Shown here: in pieces, positions 15,588-24,717 of the stretch
How positions within the stretch are numbered: position 1 is the first letter of the stretch
Layout: every line of letters begins with the position of its first letter
Origin: Polaromonas vacuolata
Lineage (GTDB): Bacteria > Pseudomonadota > Gammaproteobacteria > Burkholderiales > Burkholderiaceae_C
Reading direction: 5' to 3'
DNA: 64,000 bases
Assembly: GCF_012584515.1 (NCBI RefSeq)
Contig: NZ_CP051461.1
Coordinates: 3,591,501 to 3,655,500 of the forward strand
Translations under genes and position numbers: made by a program
The notes under the pieces: generated by a model
The model's input: only the letters and a program-made list of their open reading frames with translations
What the model was told of the DNA's origin: nothing
Database searches by the model: none

Positions 15588-16970
15588 CTACTTACTCAGA
15601 CTACGGTAGTCGAGTCCGCTTGAAGGCCGGTTCAAGTCGGCAAGACTCGAACGTCTTTGCGGCGTACGACGCGACACTGGCGTAAATGCAGGTAAAACCG
15701 GATGTACGACTTTGCTCCGCCCTAAGCGTAAATCTTCAAGGTACTCAGCCCACGTCTGCATCATCTCAACCCGTAGTTTGATGAACTCTGTGCGGTTGTA
15801 TGCCGTCCCGTTAGCGTCCTTCACAGCATGTGCCAGTTGCGCCTCAACCACGGACTCTGGGATTTGCAGCATCTCCACAATCAGCGTTCGCGCTGTGGCC
15901 CTAAAGCCATGAGCAGTTGTCTGGCTTGACGAATAGCCCATGAGCCGCATAGCCTTGTTCAAGGTATTTTCAGACATGAATCGGCCCGGACGCCCTTCTG
16001 CCGGAAATACCTGTCCGGTATCGCCAGTTTTTGCGAATAACTTTTCAAGCACCGCTACCGCCTGCGTAGCCAGCGGCACAAGATGCGGTTGGCCGTTGTG
16101 TTTTTGATCTTTGGTTCGCTTCATGCGGATGGACGGTATGTACCACAAGCCGTGGTCCAGATCGAATTCCTCCCATCGCGCCAACCGAAGTTCACCGGGT
16201 CGGACCATCAGCATGGGTGCTAGCTGCAACGCAGATCGAACAACGAATGTTCCTGCATATTGTTCAATGGCCTTGAGTAAATCGGCCAATTCATCAGGTT
16301 TAGTGATGGCTGGAAAATGCCGCACAGGGGGTCGCTTGAGAGCATCACGGATATCTTGGCACGGGTCGCGTAAGTCGGCCCCTTCAGCAATCGCGAACCG
16401 GAAAACCGACGAGCAATGCTCGCGCAGACGGTGAGCAGTCTCAAGCCTATCGTTAGCCTCGACAGCCCTACAGGCGTCCAAAATCATTTTCGGCGTGATC
16501 GTCTCCAGCGGCTTGCCGCCAAAGCGAGGCATGCCGTGAAGTTCAAGGCGCCGGATGACTTTGGAACTGTAGCTATCGACCCATTGGTCTTTTTTGACGG
16601 CAAACCAGCGCCTGGCCACCGCCTCAAAGCTTCCTTCAGGCGCAAGGCCCGCATTAGCCCGTTTTTCGGTCTCGATGGATGCCAGTTGTACAGACCTGAT
16701 CTGTCGACGCTCTTGCGACGGATTCAGACCACCTGCAAGGGTGGCTCTGGCCTTTGCCGACTTTTGCCGGGCCATGACCAGATCAACATCGGGATGGACG
16801 CCAAGACTTAAGGTCTTGCGCCTGCCCTCATGTGTGTAATCTAGCCGCCAATAATGCGTATCGCCACTTGCGAAGGGAAGCAGATAAAGCCCCCCACCGT
16901 CGTTGAGCCGTTTGGCCCCACGTTTAAGCGCGTGAATAACGCGCTCGCCCTTAATCAATTCCAGTGCCAT
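15588..16970 (-). CDS. P4-type tyrosine integrase beside tRNA-Phe
   Basis: This 460-residue site-specific recombinase belongs to the prophage P4/island integrase group. The N-terminal DUF4102-like arm-binding domain (NDGGGLYLLPF, RRKTLSLGVHPDV) is followed by a core-binding domain. The catalytic part has RPGEL (first Arg), TTAHGFRATART (His-x-x-Arg), AQLAHAVKDANGTAYNRT (His and the nucleophilic Tyr). The ATG at 16970 has GGAG seven bases upstream; a GTG seven codons further out (16991) is less well placed. The C-terminal tail after the catalytic tyrosine is longer than usual and rich in Arg and Ser. It lies just downstream of the tRNA-Phe 3' end, the usual position for an integrase of an island integrated in that tRNA. 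Confidence 0.9.
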   Translation of the reverse strand: MALELIKGERVIHALKRGAKRLNDGGGLYLLPFASGDTHYWRLDYTHEGRRKTLSLGVHPDVDLVMARQKSAKARATLAGGLNPSQERRQIRSVQLASIETEKRANAGLAPEGSFEAVARRWFAVKKDQWVDSYSSKVIRRLELHGMPRFGGKPLETITPKMILDACRAVEANDRLETAHRLREHCSSVFRFAIAEGADLRDPCQDIRDALKRPPVRHFPAITKPDELADLLKAIEQYAGTFVVRSALQLAPMLMVRPGELRLARWEEFDLDHGLWYIPSIRMKRTKDQKHNGQPHLVPLATQAVAVLEKLFAKTGDTGQVFPAEGRPGRFMSENTLNKAMRLMGYSSSQTTAHGFRATARTLIVEMLQIPESVVEAQLAHAVKDANGTAYNRTEFIKLRVEMMQTWAEYLEDLRLGRSKVVHPVLPAFTPVSRRTPQRRSSLADLNRPSSGLDYRSLSK

Positions 16971-17048
16971 TGCCTGACTCCATTGCAACACGCGTCCCGG
17001 TCGGGTCGAGGTGATGCGGCGAATCTGCTGTGCCTAATGCTGTAAAAA

Positions 17049-17071
17049 AAGTTACTGCAAAAGTTACTGCA
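17049..17071. repeat. Tandem direct repeats AAGTTACTGCA upstream of the integrase
   Basis: Two exact 11-bp copies lie at 17049-17059 and 17061-17071, followed by a weaker third version ending GACTGCA near 17082. They sit between the integrase start and the tRNA-Phe 3' end. Short repeats here are often integrase arm sites or regulatory sites, but this is inference. Confidence 0.45.
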
Positions 17072-17127
17072 TATTGACTGCAAAAAGCGTTGGTTTTGGG
17101 CTGTTGGACCGGATCGCAACAGACAAC

Positions 17128-17165
17128 AAAAAAGCCCTAAGTTATTGAAAACAAAGGGCTTTTTT
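17128..17165 (-). terminator. Terminator downstream of tRNA-Phe
   Basis: An 11-bp perfect stem, AAAAAAGCCCT (17128-17138) with AGGGCTTTTTT (17155-17165), has a run of T on both strands. It can end transcription of tRNA-Phe coming from the right and could also stop transcripts coming from the left. Confidence 0.85.
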
Positions 17166-17205
17166 GGTTTTCATGACGCTTTGAAAAATCATGAAAAAAT
17201 CAGTA

Positions 17206-17281
17206 TGGTGGCCTGGGGCGGAATCGAACCACCGACACAAGGATTTTCAATCCTCTGCTCTACCGACTGAGCTACCGGGCC
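17206..17281 (-). tRNA. tRNA-Phe (GAA)
   Basis: This is a 76-base tRNA on the minus strand with an encoded CCA. It begins GGCCCGGTAGCTCAG and its anticodon loop is TTGAAAA with anticodon GAA. The acceptor and T arms pair. It is the likely integration site for the neighbouring integrase. Confidence 0.97.
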
Positions 17282-17347
17282 AAGCCTCAGAGTATATATC
17301 ACCCAAGAGGGCTTCCTGAGCAAAAAGCCATAAAAACCTAAACGATC

Positions 17348-18025
17348 TTAGGCAACGCTGCGTTTTCCGCGCGAAAGGTCTACGCCTAGTTGTTTGAGCT
17401 TGCGGTAAAGGTGGGTGCGCTCTAGACCGGTTTTTTCTGCGACGCGAGTCATTGAGCCGCCTTCCTTGGCCAAATGAAACTCGAAATAGGCTTTTTCGAA
17501 CTCGTCGCGGGCATCGCGCAAAGGCTTTTCCAACACGAAGCTTTGGGTGGCCTGCGGGCCTAGGTCTATGACCGGGGGCAACGCAATACTCATTAAGGCG
17601 GTGTCCGCCATCACGTCGGAAGGCCGCACAACTGTGCCTAGTGGCACTACTTTGCGGCCTATGGAGCGGCTCAAGCCTTGCTCGACAGCTTTTAGCAGTT
17701 TTTGTAGCGTGATCGGCTTTTCTAGAAATGCCAACGCACCTATCTTGGTGGCCTCTACTGCCGTGTCTATGGTGGCGTGGCCGCTCATCATGATGACGGG
17801 CATGGTCAGCAGTCCACTGGCCGACCATTCCTTCAGCAAGGTGACGCCGTCGGTGTCGGGCATCCAGATGTCTAGCAAGACCAAGTCTGGCTTCATACGA
17901 AGGCGGGCGGCTCTGGCTTGGGCTGCGTTTTCAGCGCTCTCTACCTGATGACCTTCATCGTTAAGAATTTCTGACAGTAGGTCGCGAATACCTAACTCGT
18001 CATCGACCACCAAAATATTTGCCAT
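17348..18025 (-). CDS. Response regulator with receiver and Fis-type HTH (partner of NtrY-like kinase)
   Basis: This 225-residue response regulator has a receiver domain at 1-120, with the acidic pair in VVDDE, the phosphorylated Asp in LLDIWMPD, the Thr/Ser switch in MMSGHA and Lys in EKP. A short Fis-like helix-turn-helix is at the C-terminus (TRVAEKTGLERTHLYRKLKQLG). Full NtrX has a sigma-54 AAA+ domain in between; here it is absent, so the architecture is closer to ActR/PrrA. It lies 70 bp after the NtrY-like kinase gene on the same strand and is probably its partner, with a role in nitrogen or redox control (inferred from family). Such short NtrX-like regulators are usual in this bacterial group as far as I recall. 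Confidence 0.85.
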   Translation of the reverse strand: MANILVVDDELGIRDLLSEILNDEGHQVESAENAAQARAARLRMKPDLVLLDIWMPDTDGVTLLKEWSASGLLTMPVIMMSGHATIDTAVEATKIGALAFLEKPITLQKLLKAVEQGLSRSIGRKVVPLGTVVRPSDVMADTALMSIALPPVIDLGPQATQSFVLEKPLRDARDEFEKAYFEFHLAKEGGSMTRVAEKTGLERTHLYRKLKQLGVDLSRGKRSVA

Positions 18026-18095
18026 GATTTAATTAATGCTCTCAAAACTGGTATTTGTACTAAATAAATGCCTACAAATGTTGCCAAATGTATAT

Positions 18096-20387
18096 CTAAA
18101 CTACGACAGCAAAAGACAATGATACTTGAGCGCCCCGCACCTGCCCATCTTCAACGCGGTTAGAAATGTCTATGCGCGCCCTATGCTCGTCAGCAATTTT
18201 CTTTACTACCGCCAGCCCCAGTCCCGTGCCTTTGACTTTAGTCGTTACATAGGGCTCAAAAGCGCGCTTGAGAATGTACTCTGGAAAGCCGGTTCCGCGA
18301 TCTCGCACCGATAAGCGCACACGCCGTGTAGCGGCAATAAAATCGGTTTTGATGGTGACCTTGCCGTCGGGTTTCCCCTCATGCGCATCCTGTGCATTTT
18401 GTAGCAAATTGTGAATGACTTGACGCAACTGCTGCTCATCTCCGAGCACTTCAGGCGCTTGCTCATCGAGCTCACAGAACACTGGCACCAAGGCGTTTTC
18501 AGAGCCGTATAAACACAATACGTCGTTGATCAAGGCGTTCAGGTTGACCGGCTTTAGCTCAGCAGCAGGCAAGCGTGCGTAGTCGCGAAACTCATTGACC
18601 AAGCGCTTCATGGCGTCGACCTGATCGACTATGGTTTTGACCGACTTGGTCAGCAGTGCCTGCTCAGGCTCGCCCAGCTTGCCGGTGAGTTTCATCTCCA
18701 GCCGTTCAGCCGAGAGTTGGATTGGGGTGAGTGGATTTTTGATCTCGTGCGCCAGCCGCCGTGCGACCTCGCCCCAGGCTTGGGCGCGTTGGGCTGAGAC
18801 CATTTCTGAGACATCGTCAAAAACCAGTAAATACTCTTCAGCACCCGGCATTTTTGCGCCGCGTGCAATTAGCGTAGTGGCGGTGTCTTGCGCACCCAGC
18901 GCAGCGGCATTGAGCTCAAACGATTGTTGCCACTGCTCTTGGCCGTGGGTTGCACCATCTACCAAATAGTCGCGGCGAAAGTTTTCAAACTGCTGCTGAA
19001 CTTCTCGGGCAAACGACTCTAGCCCAGCGACCTCGCCCAGCAACTGGCCGTGATGGGCTGCTAGCGGCAGGCGCAATATGCGGGTAGCGCCAGGATTGCT
19101 GGAATGAATCCGGCCAGCGGCGTCCAGTACGATGACGCCAGCTGTGAGGTTATCCAGTATGGTTTGCAAATTCACTCGCGCAGCATCGACTTGGCTCATG
19201 CTTTGCTGCACTGCCGTGCGGGCGTCAGCCAGCTGCTGCGTCATGTCGGCAAAAGAGCGGGTCAGCCCGCCTAGCTCATCGCGGCCCGCCAACACCGCTT
19301 TGGGCGTGAGGTCGCCACTGGTCACCTGGCGCACGCCTTCGGCCAGCAGCAATAGCGGTTTGGCCAGTTGATTTCCCAAAATGACGGCTAACAATACCGC
19401 ACCAAACACCGCCAAGAAAAGACTGAGCGTGAGTGTGCCTATATACATTTTTCGCAGACCACCACGGGCTAAGGCGCGCTCTTGGTATTCGCGGTTGGCC
19501 TCTTGCACAGCGATGGCATTGGCGACCAGAGTGGGTGGAATATTGACTGTGATTTGCAAAAATCGCGTCTCACCCAATAGGCCAACATTCGGATTATTGA
19601 CCACGGCCAGCGCTTTAATACGCGCAGGCGTGGCGATGCTGGGCGGCGCAAAAACGCCGCTGGCGAGCTCTCCAATGCCGCTAGAAGTCATCTCGTCCAG
19701 CCCCTCTATCTGGGTGACGACGCGCTGCAAACGCGCGGCACGAAACTGCTGCGTGGCGGGTCGCTCGGGGTTGATAGTGAAACGCGACGCACCGACGCTA
19801 GAGATGACTTGGCCGGAGGCTGACCACAGCACCAGATCGCTGGCTGAGAGCTGGTCGCGCAGGCGCTCTAGCGTTAAACCGACAGAAGCATCGGGAAGTT
19901 CAGCAATCTGCGTGGCCGCCTGACGCGTCTTGCTGGATAAATCGAGCGCCATTTGGTCTAGCGTAGCCCGACCCAGATTCAGGCCAGCGTCCAGCGCGCC
20001 TTCGACCTTGACGTCAAACCAACTTTCAATCGAGCGCGAAACAAACTGATAAGACACCACATAAATCATCAAGCCGGGAGCCAGACCCACTAGCGCAAAA
20101 ATCGCCGCTAGTTTTAGCAGCAGCCGACTGCCAAAGCGGCCGCGACGCAAACGAAACAGCAAGCGCAGCACAATCCAGCCAATCACCAACAGCAGCAAAG
20201 CAGCGACGACGACGTTGAGAATGAGCAAGCGCTCGTAATTGCGCTCGTAAAGCTCGCGGTTGCCCGTCGCTTGGGTCAATAAAAACATCAACACCAAGCC
20301 TAAAGCCACTACTGCACCGACCCCTACGCCTACAGTCCAACGAAAAGCGCGGCTGTTTTTGATGGGCGGATTGTGAGGCTCGCTCAC
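18096..20387 (-). CDS. ntrY: NtrY-like sensor histidine kinase
   Basis: This is a 763-residue membrane histidine kinase. N-terminal membrane helices (about 15-95) are followed by an extracytoplasmic part, another membrane helix near 310-340 and a HAMP segment (LAKPLLLLAEGVRQVTSGDL). A PAS-like region precedes the HisKA box VARRLAHEIKNPLTPIQLSAERL (phospho-His). The ATPase domain shows NLLQNAQDAHEG, DRGTGFPE and GTGLGLAVVKK. This order matches NtrY. The GTG start at 20387 overlaps the stop of the DUF4390 gene by four bases, so the two are coupled. Its signal is unknown. Confidence 0.88.
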   Translation of the reverse strand: MSEPHNPPIKNSRAFRWTVGVGVGAVVALGLVLMFLLTQATGNRELYERNYERLLILNVVVAALLLLVIGWIVLRLLFRLRRGRFGSRLLLKLAAIFALVGLAPGLMIYVVSYQFVSRSIESWFDVKVEGALDAGLNLGRATLDQMALDLSSKTRQAATQIAELPDASVGLTLERLRDQLSASDLVLWSASGQVISSVGASRFTINPERPATQQFRAARLQRVVTQIEGLDEMTSSGIGELASGVFAPPSIATPARIKALAVVNNPNVGLLGETRFLQITVNIPPTLVANAIAVQEANREYQERALARGGLRKMYIGTLTLSLFLAVFGAVLLAVILGNQLAKPLLLLAEGVRQVTSGDLTPKAVLAGRDELGGLTRSFADMTQQLADARTAVQQSMSQVDAARVNLQTILDNLTAGVIVLDAAGRIHSSNPGATRILRLPLAAHHGQLLGEVAGLESFAREVQQQFENFRRDYLVDGATHGQEQWQQSFELNAAALGAQDTATTLIARGAKMPGAEEYLLVFDDVSEMVSAQRAQAWGEVARRLAHEIKNPLTPIQLSAERLEMKLTGKLGEPEQALLTKSVKTIVDQVDAMKRLVNEFRDYARLPAAELKPVNLNALINDVLCLYGSENALVPVFCELDEQAPEVLGDEQQLRQVIHNLLQNAQDAHEGKPDGKVTIKTDFIAATRRVRLSVRDRGTGFPEYILKRAFEPYVTTKVKGTGLGLAVVKKIADEHRARIDISNRVEDGQVRGAQVSLSFAVVV

Positions 20388-21064
20388 GGCGTAGCCTTGG
20401 ATTTATCTATCACTGGCGGGCGAATGCGCTCTAACTGCAGGCGTTCGCTGGCGCTAACTGAAATCGTCCAGTCTTTTTGTCCGGCCACACCGATCTGAAA
20501 AGGTCTTGGCAGCTGGGACAAATCGAGTTGAAAGCTAAAGTTCAGCTTGTGCGGCAAATCTGGATTAATTTCACTGATGTCAGCGATGCGCCAACGCGCT
20601 AAGCGCTGCACCGCAGCCAAGGCTTCAGGCAAGCTGTCGTAGTTCTGATTCAAAGTGGCGCGTAAACCAGTGGAACTCTCCACCAGACCGGTGACGATAT
20701 TGACGCGAAAGCGCCGGGTCAGCGGCTGAAAGGCTAGGCGTATGGTGCGGGTTGCGCCTGCGACGCGCCGGTCGGTCCAATACCAGCGGTCGCGATAGAT
20801 GTCGGCCTCGACCAGAAACAACATAGGAATGCCTTTCAAGAGGGCATCCTCAACCGCCAGCGGCAATTCAAAATTCACCAACGCAGACAGGTAGATGCCG
20901 TCGTCGGCGCTTTCAACCTTGAGTTGACTTAGCTCTGCGGCCCTAAGGAGGTGCGCGCTGAACAGCACACACAGCAGCAGGGGCAACAGCCAGAAAATGC
21001 GCAGGCGTCGCACCAGCAGATCAACTCTGACGTTTTTCAAGTGCTGCGTAATAAAAGCCATCAT
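20384..21064 (-). CDS. DUF4390 family protein, rsmB-ntrY operon
   Basis: This protein of about 226 residues has an N-terminal membrane anchor or signal (FWLLPLLLCVLFSAHLLRAAE) and a predicted periplasmic domain with IYLSALVNFELPLAVEDALLKGIPMLF, the usual DUF4390 pattern. Its function is not established. Genes of this family commonly sit between rsmB and ntrY in betaproteobacteria. The start is uncertain: ATGs at 21064 and 21061 and a GTG at 21070 are all inside the end of rsmB, overlapping it by about 40 bp. Confidence 0.8.
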   Translation of the reverse strand: MMAFITQHLKNVRVDLLVRRLRIFWLLPLLLCVLFSAHLLRAAELSQLKVESADDGIYLSALVNFELPLAVEDALLKGIPMLFLVEADIYRDRWYWTDRRVAGATRTIRLAFQPLTRRFRVNIVTGLVESSTGLRATLNQNYDSLPEALAAVQRLARWRIADISEINPDLPHKLNFSFQLDLSQLPRPFQIGVAGQKDWTISVSASERLQLERIRPPVIDKSKATP

Positions 21065-22409
21065 GTTCACGCATTAAATTGTCCAACATAGCAGTGCCAA
21101 CAGCGCTAGTTTGCGGCAGTAAATGACCTGGTGAGGGCATTAACTGTGCATCAGTGTGGCGTGAGACAAACGTTTGCACTTGACTCTGACCCTCAGCGCG
21201 GAAAACCGAGCAAGTGCAGTAGACCAGTCGGCCACCGGGTTTGAGCAAAGGCCAGAGAGATTCGAGCAACTGGGTCTGAATACTGGCGAGTTGACCTATG
21301 TCTGTAGGCCGGCGCAACCAGCGCACATCGGGGTGACGCCGCACTATGCCAGAGGCGGTGCAAGGCGCGTCCAGCAAAATCGCGTCAAAAGCGTGGCCAT
21401 CCCACCAAGCTCTTGGCCGGGCCGCATCGCCAATGACTATTTTTGCCGTCAAACCCAGCCGTGCTAAATTGTGGGCCACGCGTTCACAGCGGCGTGCATC
21501 AATGTCTAGTGCCACTACGTCAGCATCGGCCAGTTCCAGCAAATGCGCCGTTTTACCGCCAGGCGCCGCGCAGGCGTCCAAGATACGTAGCCGCGGCTGA
21601 CCGGGTAATGCAGCCTTCAGTCCCGGCTGTCCGCCCTCTGGCCCACCTTCTGGCAAGCCTTCGAGAAGCAGCGGTGCGGCCATCTGGGCAGCAGCGTCTT
21701 GAACCGAAAACCAGCCCAGATCAAAGCCTGGCAATGACGGCACAGACTGGGCGTTAGCCAGCACAATGCCGGCTTGACCGACGGCTGTGGCCTCAATGCC
21801 CGCATCATGTAGCACTTGCAGATAAGCAGCTTGGGTGGTTTTACGCACGTTGATACGCAAGATTAATGGTGCCCGGGTGTTGTTGGCGCGCAGTATGTCT
21901 TGCCACTGGTTGGGATGGTCTAGTCGCACCCGGTCTATCCACCACTGCGGATGATTCCAGACGGCTTGGGGATTGCGCTCGGTCACTGCAACCAGCGCTG
22001 CCTGCTCGCGCAGGAATCTGCGCAAACAACCATTAATAAAACTCGCTTGATGCTTGGTCGCGTCGCTGCGCTTGGCCGCTTCTACGGCTTGATCGACCAA
22101 GGTGTAAGCGGTGTAGGCTGGACCGTCGTGTGGCGCGCCATCAACTTGCCAAGCTAACGCCAGCACCACGCAAAGCAGTGCGTCGGCTTCTGGCGGTGGT
22201 GGTCGGCTGACCAGTTGCATGCGCAGCGCCTCAGCGCGGCCTAGCCAACGCAGAGTATGAAAGCCCAGCGATTGCACGCCAGGCCGTAGCTGGCTGTCCA
22301 CATCTTCCAGCGCAGCCGTCAGCGACTGCCCGTCTCGCACTGCCATCAAAAGGGAGGCTGCGCCTTGTAGCTGGCGCCAGAGGGGAACTTGGGTCGGGTT
22401 GTCTTGCAT
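21021..22409 (-). CDS. rsmB: 16S rRNA (cytosine-967-C5)-methyltransferase RsmB
   Basis: This 462-residue methyltransferase modifies C967 of 16S rRNA with SAM. An N-terminal NusB-like domain (about 10-150) is followed by the catalytic domain: LDACAAPGGKTAHLLEL (SAM site), VIGDAARP, ILLDAPCTASGIVRRHPDVRW (catalytic Cys in APC) and VYCTCSVFRAEG (second Cys). A low-complexity stretch rich in Gly-Pro (LLEGLPEGGPEGGQPG, near 250-265) lies just before the SAM motif and looks like an insertion peculiar to this lineage. It is the first gene of the rsmB-DUF4390-ntrY-regulator run. Confidence 0.93.
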   Translation of the reverse strand: MQDNPTQVPLWRQLQGAASLLMAVRDGQSLTAALEDVDSQLRPGVQSLGFHTLRWLGRAEALRMQLVSRPPPPEADALLCVVLALAWQVDGAPHDGPAYTAYTLVDQAVEAAKRSDATKHQASFINGCLRRFLREQAALVAVTERNPQAVWNHPQWWIDRVRLDHPNQWQDILRANNTRAPLILRINVRKTTQAAYLQVLHDAGIEATAVGQAGIVLANAQSVPSLPGFDLGWFSVQDAAAQMAAPLLLEGLPEGGPEGGQPGLKAALPGQPRLRILDACAAPGGKTAHLLELADADVVALDIDARRCERVAHNLARLGLTAKIVIGDAARPRAWWDGHAFDAILLDAPCTASGIVRRHPDVRWLRRPTDIGQLASIQTQLLESLWPLLKPGGRLVYCTCSVFRAEGQSQVQTFVSRHTDAQLMPSPGHLLPQTSAVGTAMLDNLMREHDGFYYAALEKRQS

Positions 22410-22528
22410 AAATTTCGAAGAAGGCCAGCCCTTTTAATGGTCAGGACTGTGGGGTAATAAAGGCTGCCCGAGAACAGGCGGCGTAGGCAACACGAAAGGC
22501 TTGGATGATGTTGCCGGCTATGACAGTA

Positions 22529-23848
22529 TTAGACCAGCGTATCAGCCCAAATATTTTTCGCCCAATTGATCGCGTAACTGCCCTCGATCTCACTAGGCTG
22601 GCTGCACACCTGGCCAGCGCCAGCAACGGATCTGAATGTTTTCTCGGCCACGATGTATTCGTACACGCTGGCCTCATGAATTCCACGCCGGCCATCCACA
22701 AAGCTATAGCAGGTGTCAGTCAGCATAGGGGCAGGATTGATATCCCGTCCAGCCAATTCAGCGACGATGGCGGCGGCGGCCACCTTGCCGTGGTGGTTAG
22801 CCATGTGGGCACTTTTAGGCATGGCCGGCGCGACTTGTATTGCGTCACCCAGCACATGCACGTCCTTGGCGACGGTGGACTCAAAGTTTAGAAAATTCAC
22901 GCCGCACCAACGTTGATTGGCTTGATTATTCAGCCCCGCTTTAATGGCAATGCCGCAGGCGCGCATGGGTGGCAACACATTGAGTACATCGGCTTTTACC
23001 GCGTCTTGAAAATCAAAATAGACCATGCCGGTCTTGCCATCGACCGATGACACATTGTGGCTGCAGCGGTAGTCGAGAATGCCAGCGTAGTCTTCAGCCC
23101 AGACTTTTTTAAACAGCGCGGCTTTAGAGACCACGTCCGGATTCGCATCCAATATCAAGACCTTGCTGCGCGGTTTTTCGGCTTTGAAGTAAGCCGCCAC
23201 TAATGAAGCTCGCTCGTACGGGCCAGGTGGACAGCGGTATGGCGCTGGGGGAATGGTAATGGCGTAGACGCCGCCGTCAGGCATGTCAGCGAGTTGCTGG
23301 CGCAGCGCTGCGGTTTGCGCGCCAGCCTTCCAAGCATGCAAAATCTGGCCCGAGGCGTTGCCAGCGACCAAGCCCTGTATCGCATCCAACTGCAAGTCAA
23401 CACCGGGGGACAGCACCAACTTGTCATAGCCTATGCTGACGCCACTGGCCAAGGTGACGGTTTTTTTAGCGCTATCAATCGCACTGACGTAATCACGCAC
23501 CAGCGTCACGCCGTGGTTTTTACTCAAGCTGGCGAAGGGCATAGTGATGTCAGCCATCTGCCAGCGCCCACCCACCACCAGATTGGACATGGGGCTGGAC
23601 ACAAAGGCCGTTTGTGGCTCAATCAAAACCACCTCAATTTTGTAGCCGCTAAGTAAGCGCACATACTTGGCCGCCGTAGCGCCGCCAAACCCGCCACCAA
23701 TGACCACAACCGTGGCCTTGGACGGCATTCCGGCGGCAATCACGTTGCCGCCCAAGCCGATCAGAGCGAGGGCAGCAGAAGACTGCAAAAGGGCTCGGCG
23801 CCTCAGGCCAGTGGTAGCTAGAAATACAGGGACTGTTTTGGGTTTCAT
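22529..23848 (-). CDS. fccB: Flavocytochrome c sulfide dehydrogenase-type flavoprotein (FccB/SoxF)
   Basis: This 439-residue FAD protein is related to the flavin subunit that oxidises sulfide to sulfur in the periplasm. A twin-arginine signal (GLRRRALLQSSAALALIGLGG) is followed by the FAD-binding VVVIGGGFGGATAAKYV. Redox cysteines occur at APYRCPPGPYERA and later in PPMRACGIA, with a C-terminal FCSD-type domain (GACSFVDGRRG-like CYSFVDGRRGIHEA). The ATG at 23848 is preferred to a TTG seven codons earlier. No cytochrome c partner (FccA) or other sox gene is visible on either side, so electron transfer must use a protein encoded elsewhere, if it is active. Confidence 0.85.
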   Translation of the reverse strand: MKPKTVPVFLATTGLRRRALLQSSAALALIGLGGNVIAAGMPSKATVVVIGGGFGGATAAKYVRLLSGYKIEVVLIEPQTAFVSSPMSNLVVGGRWQMADITMPFASLSKNHGVTLVRDYVSAIDSAKKTVTLASGVSIGYDKLVLSPGVDLQLDAIQGLVAGNASGQILHAWKAGAQTAALRQQLADMPDGGVYAITIPPAPYRCPPGPYERASLVAAYFKAEKPRSKVLILDANPDVVSKAALFKKVWAEDYAGILDYRCSHNVSSVDGKTGMVYFDFQDAVKADVLNVLPPMRACGIAIKAGLNNQANQRWCGVNFLNFESTVAKDVHVLGDAIQVAPAMPKSAHMANHHGKVAAAAIVAELAGRDINPAPMLTDTCYSFVDGRRGIHEASVYEYIVAEKTFRSVAGAGQVCSQPSEIEGSYAINWAKNIWADTLV

Positions 23849-24029
23849 TGGACTTATTTTTTTGTGCAAAGAAGCACGCAGGGCAAAAAATACGCTGGAG
23901 CCAGGATAAGGTCAAATTAATGAGCAGAAGCAGAGCAAGCATGAAGGCGAAAAACAGCAGCCAGCGTGTGGTTTGCGATCTGGCCTGAACTTGTCGTTCA
24001 AATTCGCACGGCTGATTTAATAAATTAAA

Positions 24030-24623
24030 TTAAAGATTAGTACGAATAGCTTGTCGTTCGGCAGCGCTTTCGGTCTCACGCAACACCAGCGCGGGTGAGA
24101 ACCTAAACAGTCTTGCCACCAGCACAGCAGGAAACTGAGCTCGGGCGTTGTTGTAATCGAGTACCGCATCGTTATAAGCTTGGCGCGAGAAAGCCACTTT
24201 GTTTTCAGTGCTGGCCAGCGCTTCGGAAAGCTCACGGATAGTGGCATCTCCCTTTAATGCGGGATACGACTCAGACACGGCGAAGAACTGACCCAGCTTG
24301 CCGTCTAACACTTGCTCGGCCGCCGACAACGCGCTCACGGCTTGGGCATTGGTGGGACGACTACGCACGGCTTCGCTAGCGGTTTTAGCAACATTACGCG
24401 CTAACGTGACGGTCTCAAGGGTTTCATTTTCATGCCGCAAGTACTTTTTAGCAGCTTCTACCAAGTGGGGTATTAAGTCATAGCGACGTTTGAATTGAAC
24501 ATCGATCTGCGCAAAAGCGTTGGCGATCGCGTTCTTGAGTCTAACCAAGCGGTTGTAGGCACCGACGACCCAGCAAACCAGCACGACGCAGATGACGAGG
24601 AGAGTGATGGATTGAGCTGACAC
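24030..24623 (-). CDS. lemA: LemA family protein
   Basis: This 197-residue protein has one N-terminal membrane helix (ITLLVICVVLVCWVVGAYN) followed by the conserved LVRLKNAIANAFAQIDVQFKRRYDLIPHLVE block and coiled-coil helices, ending near FPAVLVARLFRFSP. The cellular role of LemA proteins is not settled. Many lemA genes sit next to a TPM-domain (YgcG) or M48 protease gene; neither is present here. The start is a GTG at 24623, with no in-frame ATG close by. Confidence 0.88.
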   Translation of the reverse strand: MSAQSITLLVICVVLVCWVVGAYNRLVRLKNAIANAFAQIDVQFKRRYDLIPHLVEAAKKYLRHENETLETVTLARNVAKTASEAVRSRPTNAQAVSALSAAEQVLDGKLGQFFAVSESYPALKGDATIRELSEALASTENKVAFSRQAYNDAVLDYNNARAQFPAVLVARLFRFSPALVLRETESAAERQAIRTNL

Positions 24624-24717
24624 AAGCGCTTTCGTTTTTATATTGAAAACTTAGCTTAGCGGTTTTTAACCCCGACTTGTAGGCAGAGCGATCACAAAAA
24701 ATCCGTTAGTTAAAACA

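Noticed and set aside
23649..23942. Minus-strand frame with a hydrophobic start upstream of fccB
   Set aside because: It overlaps the start of fccB in another frame and has no family resemblance past its first residues.
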